Under the pieces are notes generated by a model that ran no database searches, was not told where the DNA came from, and saw nothing but the letters and a program-made list of their open reading frames with translations. From positions 492,691 to 556,690 of the forward strand of contig NZ_AQQR01000004.1 of assembly GCF_002210095.1 (NCBI RefSeq): 64,000 nucleotides of DNA, read 5' to 3'. Source of the stretch: Marinibacterium profundimaris. GTDB lineage: Bacteria > Pseudomonadota > Alphaproteobacteria > Rhodobacterales > Rhodobacteraceae. Below are positions 59,931 to 64,000 of the stretch, piece after piece. Every line of letters begins with the position of its first letter. Position 1 is the stretch's first letter. Both the position numbers and the translations under genes were made by a program.

Positions 59931-60926
59931 ATGACCTGCCGTTTCCGCTCGTCACATCTCACACTTGCAGCAGGATGTCTTATCGGCACGGCGGCCGTTG
60001 CCGACACGCCGACGCTGACAGTCTATACCTATGACAGCTTCGTCACCGAATGGGGCCCCGGCCCGGTGATCGAGGAGGAATTCGAAAAGACCTGCGGCTG
60101 CGACCTGAACCTGGTGGGCGTCGGCGACGGCGCCGCGCTGCTGGCCCGCGTCCGGCTGGAGGGCGAACGCTCGGACGCCGACGTGGTGCTTGGCCTCGAC
60201 AGCAACCTGGTCGCCGCCGCGCGTGACACCGGGCTTTTCGCCCGCCATGGCGTGACGGCGGATTACGACCTGCCGCTGACCTGGGACGATCCCGATTTCG
60301 TCCCCTACGACTGGGGTTACTTCGCCTTTGTCCATGACAAGGATCTCGACGCCCCCGCCAGCCTGCAGGCGCTGGCCGACAGCGACCTGTCCATCGTGAT
60401 CCAGGATCCGCGCTCCTCCACCCCGGGCCTTGGCCTGCTGATGTGGGTCAAGGACGCCTATGGCGACGACGCCCCCGCCATCTGGGAGGGGCTGGCCGAC
60501 AACATCGTGACCGTCACCAAGGGCTGGTCCGAGGCCTATGGCCTGTTCCTGGAAGGCGAGGCCGACATGGTGCTGTCCTACACCACCTCTCCGGCCTACC
60601 ACGTGATCGCCGAAGACGATGACAACAAGACCACGGCGGAATTCGACGAGGGCCATTACCTGCAGGTCGAGGTCGCCGGCAAGCTCGCCGCCTCCGACCA
60701 GCCCGAGCTGGCCGATCAGTTCCTTGACTTCATGGTCTCCGACGCGTTCCAGTCGGCGATCCCCACCACCAACTGGATGTACCCCGCCGTCACCCCCGAA
60801 GGCGGCCTGCCTGACGGGTTCGACGGGCTGATGGTGCCCGGCAAGGCGCTTCTGATCGCCCCCGACGACGTGCCCGCCCTCCGCGAGGATGCGCTGAACG
60901 AATGGCTGACCGCGCTCAGCCGGTAA
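59931..60926 (+). CDS. thiB: Thiamine ABC importer substrate-binding protein
   Basis: 331 residues. A signal peptide ends near AAVADTP. The mature protein reads LTVYTYDSFVTEWGPGP, the ThiB family opening, and has the thiamine-site aromatic residues in GWSEAYGLFLEGEAD and SYTTSPAYH. It captures thiamine/TPP in the periplasm. The ATG at 59931 has GGAGGA at 8 nt; the in-frame ATG at 59886 is rejected because it would lie between the riboswitch and this site. First gene after the TPP riboswitch. Confidence 0.94.
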   Translation: MTCRFRSSHLTLAAGCLIGTAAVADTPTLTVYTYDSFVTEWGPGPVIEEEFEKTCGCDLNLVGVGDGAALLARVRLEGERSDADVVLGLDSNLVAAARDTGLFARHGVTADYDLPLTWDDPDFVPYDWGYFAFVHDKDLDAPASLQALADSDLSIVIQDPRSSTPGLGLLMWVKDAYGDDAPAIWEGLADNIVTVTKGWSEAYGLFLEGEADMVLSYTTSPAYHVIAEDDDNKTTAEFDEGHYLQVEVAGKLAASDQPELADQFLDFMVSDAFQSAIPTTNWMYPAVTPEGGLPDGFDGLMVPGKALLIAPDDVPALREDALNEWLTALSR

Positions 60927-62458
60927 GGGCGGGCGCGGGCATCGTCGCGGCCGGGCTGGTCGCGGCGGTTGTACTGGGGGCGCTCGGCGCCGTGTTCTGG
61001 CGCGCCGGCGGCGGCGTCAGCCCCGGCCCGGCCGACTGGGCCGCCGTGCGCTTCACCGTTCTCCAGGCGCTGGTTTCGGCCACGCTGAGCCTTGTCCTCG
61101 CGATCCCCGTGGCCCGCGCCCTGGCGCGTCGGCGGTTCCCCGGGCGCGGCCTGCTGGTCACGCTGCTGGGCGCGCCGTTCCTGCTGCCGGTCATTGTCGC
61201 CGTGCTTGGCCTGCTCGCCGTCTTCGGACGTGCGGGCTGGGTGAACCTTGGGCTGGGCGCGCTTGGCCTGCCGCCGGTACAGGTCTACGGGCTGCACGGG
61301 GTCGTTCTGGCCCATGTCTTCTTCAACCTGCCGCTCGCGACCCGCCTGATCCTGCAGGGCTGGGCCGAGATCCCCGCCGAACGCTTCCGCCTGGCCGCGC
61401 AGCTGAACCTGGGCCCGGCCGAGATCCGTCGCCTGCTGGAACGCCCCATGCTGGCGCGCATCGCGCCCGGCGCCTTCGCCGTGGTCTTCGGCATCTGCCT
61501 GACCAGCTTTGCCGTGGCCCTGACGCTGGGCGGCGGCCCGCGCGCCACCACGGTGGAACTGGCCATCTACCAGGCCTTCCAGTTCGATTTCGACCTCGGC
61601 CGCGCTGCCTTCCTGGCCTGCGTGCAGATCGCCCTGACCCTCGGCGCCGCACTGATCGCCCTGCGCCTTGCCGCCGGAGAGGGCTTTGGCGCCGGGCTCG
61701 ACCGCCCCGTGGACCGCTGGGATGCCGCCACATGGCCCCTGCGCATCTGGGACGCCGTGGCGATTGCGCTGGCCACGCTGTTCCTCGTCGTGCCCATGGC
61801 CGCCGTCGCGGTCGAGGGGGCGCCCGGTCTCATTTCCCTGCCCGCTTCGGTCTGGCGCGCGGTGCTGACCTCGCTGGGTGTCGCGTCGCTCAGCCTTGTC
61901 GTGCTTGCCGCCCTCGCCCTGCCGATGGTCGCGGCCCTGTCGACCGGCCGGCGTGGCTGGATCGACCTCGCCGGGCTGCTGGGCCTCGCCGTCTCGCCGC
62001 TCGCGCTGGGGACGGGGCTTTTCATCCTGCTCTACCCGCTGGCCGATCCCGCGGCGCTGGCCCTGCCGGTGACCGCCGGGGTCAACGCGATCATGGCCCT
62101 GCCCTTCGCCCTGCGCATCCTCGTGCCGGCGGCGCGCGGCGTGGTCGCCGATCACGGGCGGCTCGGCGCGCAGCTCGACATGGGGCGCGGGCCGTTCTTC
62201 CGGCTGGTGCTGCTGCCCCGGCTCGCGCCGCAGCTGGGCTTTGCCGCCGGGCTGGGCATGGCGCTGTCGCTGGGCGATCTCGGGGTCATCGCGCTGTTCG
62301 CCAATCACGAGGCCGCCACCCTGCCCCTGCAGATCTACCGCCTGATGGGCGCCTACCGTATGGAGGCCGCCTCGGGCGCCGCGCTGCTGCTGATGGCGCT
62401 GGCCTTCGGCGCCTTCTGGATTTGTGATCACAAGGGACGTGCCCGTGCTGTGGCTTGA
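60902..62458 (+). CDS. thiP: Thiamine ABC importer permease
   Basis: 518 residues, a double-length permease with about twelve hydrophobic segments and two EAA loops (FRLAAQLNLGPAEIRRLL and GRLGAQLDMGRGPFFRLV), the ThiP layout. The ATG at 60902 lies inside the end of thiB (25-bp overlap), so translation is coupled. It forms the channel for the thiamine delivered by ThiB. Confidence 0.94.
   Translation: MADRAQPVRAGAGIVAAGLVAAVVLGALGAVFWRAGGGVSPGPADWAAVRFTVLQALVSATLSLVLAIPVARALARRRFPGRGLLVTLLGAPFLLPVIVAVLGLLAVFGRAGWVNLGLGALGLPPVQVYGLHGVVLAHVFFNLPLATRLILQGWAEIPAERFRLAAQLNLGPAEIRRLLERPMLARIAPGAFAVVFGICLTSFAVALTLGGGPRATTVELAIYQAFQFDFDLGRAAFLACVQIALTLGAALIALRLAAGEGFGAGLDRPVDRWDAATWPLRIWDAVAIALATLFLVVPMAAVAVEGAPGLISLPASVWRAVLTSLGVASLSLVVLAALALPMVAALSTGRRGWIDLAGLLGLAVSPLALGTGLFILLYPLADPAALALPVTAGVNAIMALPFALRILVPAARGVVADHGRLGAQLDMGRGPFFRLVLLPRLAPQLGFAAGLGMALSLGDLGVIALFANHEAATLPLQIYRLMGAYRMEAASGAALLLMALAFGAFWICDHKGRARAVA
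62423..62432. repeat. TGTGATCACA palindrome at the thiP/thiQ junction
   Basis: An exact copy of the 10-bp palindrome found five times at 19.3-23.3 kb. Here it overlaps the most upstream candidate GTG of thiQ. Confidence 0.6.
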
Positions 62459-63146
62459 CGACCTCACCTGCCAGTCCGACGACTTTCGCCTGCGGGCCGA
62501 CCTTTCGCTTGCCCCGGGCGGCATTACCGCCGTGATCGGGCCATCGGGCGCGGGCAAGTCAACGCTGCTGAACACCATCGCAGGCTTCCTGCCGCCCGCC
62601 TCGGGCCGGATCCTGTGGGATGGCGACGATCTTGGCCCGCTGCCGCCCGGCAAGCGGCCGGTGGCGATGCTGTTCCAGGACGGCAACCTGTTTCCCCACC
62701 TGAGCGTGGAGCGCAACGTGGCCCTTGGCCGTGACCCGCGCGGCAAGCTGGATGCCGACACCCGCGCCACGGTCGCGCGGGCGCTGGCCCGCGTGGGCCT
62801 CGACGGGCTGGGCGCGCGCAAGCCGGGCACCCTGTCCGGTGGACAGCAAAGCCGTGCGGCGCTGGCCCGAATCCTCGTACAGCAGCGGCCGCTGATCCTG
62901 CTGGACGAACCCTTTGCCGCGCTTGGCCCCGCGCTGAAGGCCGAGATGCTGGACCTGGTGGCCGAACTTGCCCGCGACCAGGGCGCGACGCTGATGATGA
63001 TCACCCACGACCCCGAGGATGCCCGCCGCATCGCCGGTCAGACCATCGTCGTCGCCGAGGGCCGCGCCGCATCGCCGCAACCGACGGTTGAGGTGCTGGA
63101 CAAGCCGCCCCCTGCGCTGCAGGAGTATCTGGCGTCCAGCGCCTGA
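62445..63146 (+). CDS. thiQ: Thiamine ABC importer ATPase
   Basis: 233 residues from the GTG at 62445, chosen because AAGGGAC (62432-62438) is well placed; GTGs at 62424 and 62439 are in frame. Walker A GPSGAGKS (~32-39), Q-loop MLFQDGNLF, signature LSGGQQSR, Walker B LLDEPFAAL and H-loop ITHDPEDA are present. The short length without a C-terminal regulatory domain is typical of ThiQ. It overlaps thiP by 14 bp. Confidence 0.94.
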   Translation: MLWLDDLTCQSDDFRLRADLSLAPGGITAVIGPSGAGKSTLLNTIAGFLPPASGRILWDGDDLGPLPPGKRPVAMLFQDGNLFPHLSVERNVALGRDPRGKLDADTRATVARALARVGLDGLGARKPGTLSGGQQSRAALARILVQQRPLILLDEPFAALGPALKAEMLDLVAELARDQGATLMMITHDPEDARRIAGQTIVVAEGRAASPQPTVEVLDKPPPALQEYLASSA

Positions 63147-63155
63147 GGTCCGCAC

Positions 63156-63776
63156 ATGCACCCCAACCCGGTCTTCCATACCGCCGCAGCGGCGGAGAAC
63201 CTCGCTTTCGCGCGCGACCGCGGGTTCGGCGTGCTGGCCACCGGTGGCGCCGACACCGCGCCGCTGCTGAGCCACGTGCCCTTCCTGCTGTCCGGGGATG
63301 GCGCGCAGGTCGATCTGCATCTGGTCCGTTCGAACCCGATTGCCCGGACGCTGACCCGGGGGCCGCTGCCCGCGCGGATCGCCGTGTCGGGGGCCGACAG
63401 CTATGTCTCGCCCGACTGGTACGGAATCGAGGACCAGGTGCCCACGTGGAACTATGTCGCCGTGCACCTGACCGGCATGCTGGAGCTGCGCCCGCAGGAG
63501 GAGCTGCGCGGGCTGATCGACCGGCAATCGGCCTTTTTCGAGGGCCGCCTGGCCCCGAAACCGGCCTGGACCACAGCCAAGATGGACCCCGAGGCGCTGG
63601 AGCGGCTCATGCGGATGATCGTGCCGGTGCGGATGACCGTCGAAGAGGTCGACGGCACCTGGAAGCTGGGCCAGAACAAGACCACGGAGGTCCGCGAGGA
63701 AGCCGCGGCGCATATGGACGCCTATGGCTTCGGCGCCGGTCCAAGGGTTATCGCGGCGATGATGCGGGGCGTCTGA
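63156..63776 (+). CDS. PaiB-like FMN-binding protein
   Basis: 206 residues of the FMN-binding negative regulator (PaiB) family. FGVLATGG and HVPFLL in the N-terminal half, then DSYVSPDWYG and VPTWNYVAVHLTG, form the flavin pocket, and the C-terminus has WKLGQNKT. Despite the family name it has no DNA-binding domain; split-barrel flavoproteins of this sort may bind or reduce small molecules. It starts 9 bp after thiQ and is probably part of the riboswitch-controlled operon. Confidence 0.87.
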   Translation: MHPNPVFHTAAAAENLAFARDRGFGVLATGGADTAPLLSHVPFLLSGDGAQVDLHLVRSNPIARTLTRGPLPARIAVSGADSYVSPDWYGIEDQVPTWNYVAVHLTGMLELRPQEELRGLIDRQSAFFEGRLAPKPAWTTAKMDPEALERLMRMIVPVRMTVEEVDGTWKLGQNKTTEVREEAAAHMDAYGFGAGPRVIAAMMRGV

Positions 63777-63981
63777 CCCCGGGCCTGCGGGCTGGCCCCG
63801 GCCCCGGGCATGCAACGCCCCTGCCGCCCGGTGGTGGCAGGCCGGGCTCTCCCTATGCCCCCCGAACACCAGCGCTGTCCCCTGCTCCGGCGACGTCCCG
63901 CCATGGGCGCGCGCCTGTCATCTTGCGCGGGGCGGCGAACTCTCTAGGGTTCGCCGCAAAAGGAGGGGGTATGAATGTGTT

Positions 63982-64000
63982 GTGAACGACCAAACGCCCT
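63982..64000 (+). CDS. Possible start of a gene running off the right edge
   Basis: A strong Shine-Dalgarno (AAGGAGGGGG, 63960-63969) precedes ATG 63971, but that frame stops after four codons (MNVL). A GTG at 63982 overlaps this stop (TGTGA) and stays open to the edge (MNDQTP). The real gene may start at this GTG. Only six codons are visible, so the product is unknown. The 194 bp before it (63777-63970) show nothing else but a CTAGGGT element (63942-63948) that could be a -10. Confidence 0.25.

Noticed and set aside
1..64000. tRNA, rRNA or CRISPR features
   Set aside because: I saw no TpsiC-like GGTTCGA-type arm in a cloverleaf, no rRNA sequence and no regularly spaced identical repeats.

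Overview
The window is GC-rich, densely coded alphaproteobacterial chromosome, most likely from the Rhodobacteraceae (Roseobacter/Rhodobacter group). The main pointers are the petP-petR regulator pair known from Rhodobacter, the order dxs-ispA-xseB-histone-deacetylase-like gene, an MbfA iron exporter, and short intergenic repeats of a kind I associate with this family. I see no rRNA, tRNA, CRISPR array, transposase, prophage gene or replication origin.

Layout. 1-4 kb: the 3' end of mbfA, then a small sulfur/anion unit (DUF2892 protein, persulfide-dioxygenase-like MBL hydrolase, SulP transporter). 4-11.3 kb: a DUF1028 gene divergent from a peptide-type ABC importer in which the second permease and the first ATPase are one polypeptide, closed by its GntR regulator. 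11.3-15.3 kb: cysteine synthase, a class III omega-aminotransferase and an AI-2E-type permease. 15.4-29.3 kb: a large catabolic cluster. It has an SsuABC/ThiY-type importer, three amidohydrolases of different families, an SDR, a Gfo/Idh oxidoreductase, an old-yellow-enzyme/Fe-S demethylase-like flavoprotein, a GntR regulator, a pyroglutamyl-peptidase-like enzyme and a 2-oxoglutarate/Fe(II) oxygenase. Overlapping start and stop codons show that most of these are co-expressed. I read it as a pathway for an N-containing, probably N-methylated, cyclic compound whose identity I cannot fix.

29.5-36.3 kb: a secreted protein, a TolB-like propeller and a four-gene phosphorelay. 36.8-41.3 kb: GH25 lysozyme-like lipoprotein, MFS carrier, methyltransferase, NAD-dependent epimerase-like protein and a helical hypothetical. 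41.5-46.2 kb: isoprenoid precursor genes (dxs, ispA) with xseB and a deacetylase-like enzyme. 46.5-52.8 kb: petR-petP, ilvE, ohr, a zinc metallopeptidase, a decayed DnaB-like helicase and phoD. 52.8-59.7 kb: a FAS1-RTX secreted protein, cobO, an EamA exporter, aroC, an MFS drug transporter and a periplasmic cupin. 59.8-63.8 kb: a TPP riboswitch followed by thiB-thiP-thiQ and a PaiB-like gene.

The strongest leads are the 14-kb catabolic cluster, a perfect 10-bp palindrome (TGTGATCACA) found six times, five of them inside that cluster's genes, a twin operator in front of the peptide ABC importer, and a helicase gene that has lost its Walker A region. Starts were chosen by Shine-Dalgarno position, signal peptides and overlaps; reading was by eye, without database searches.
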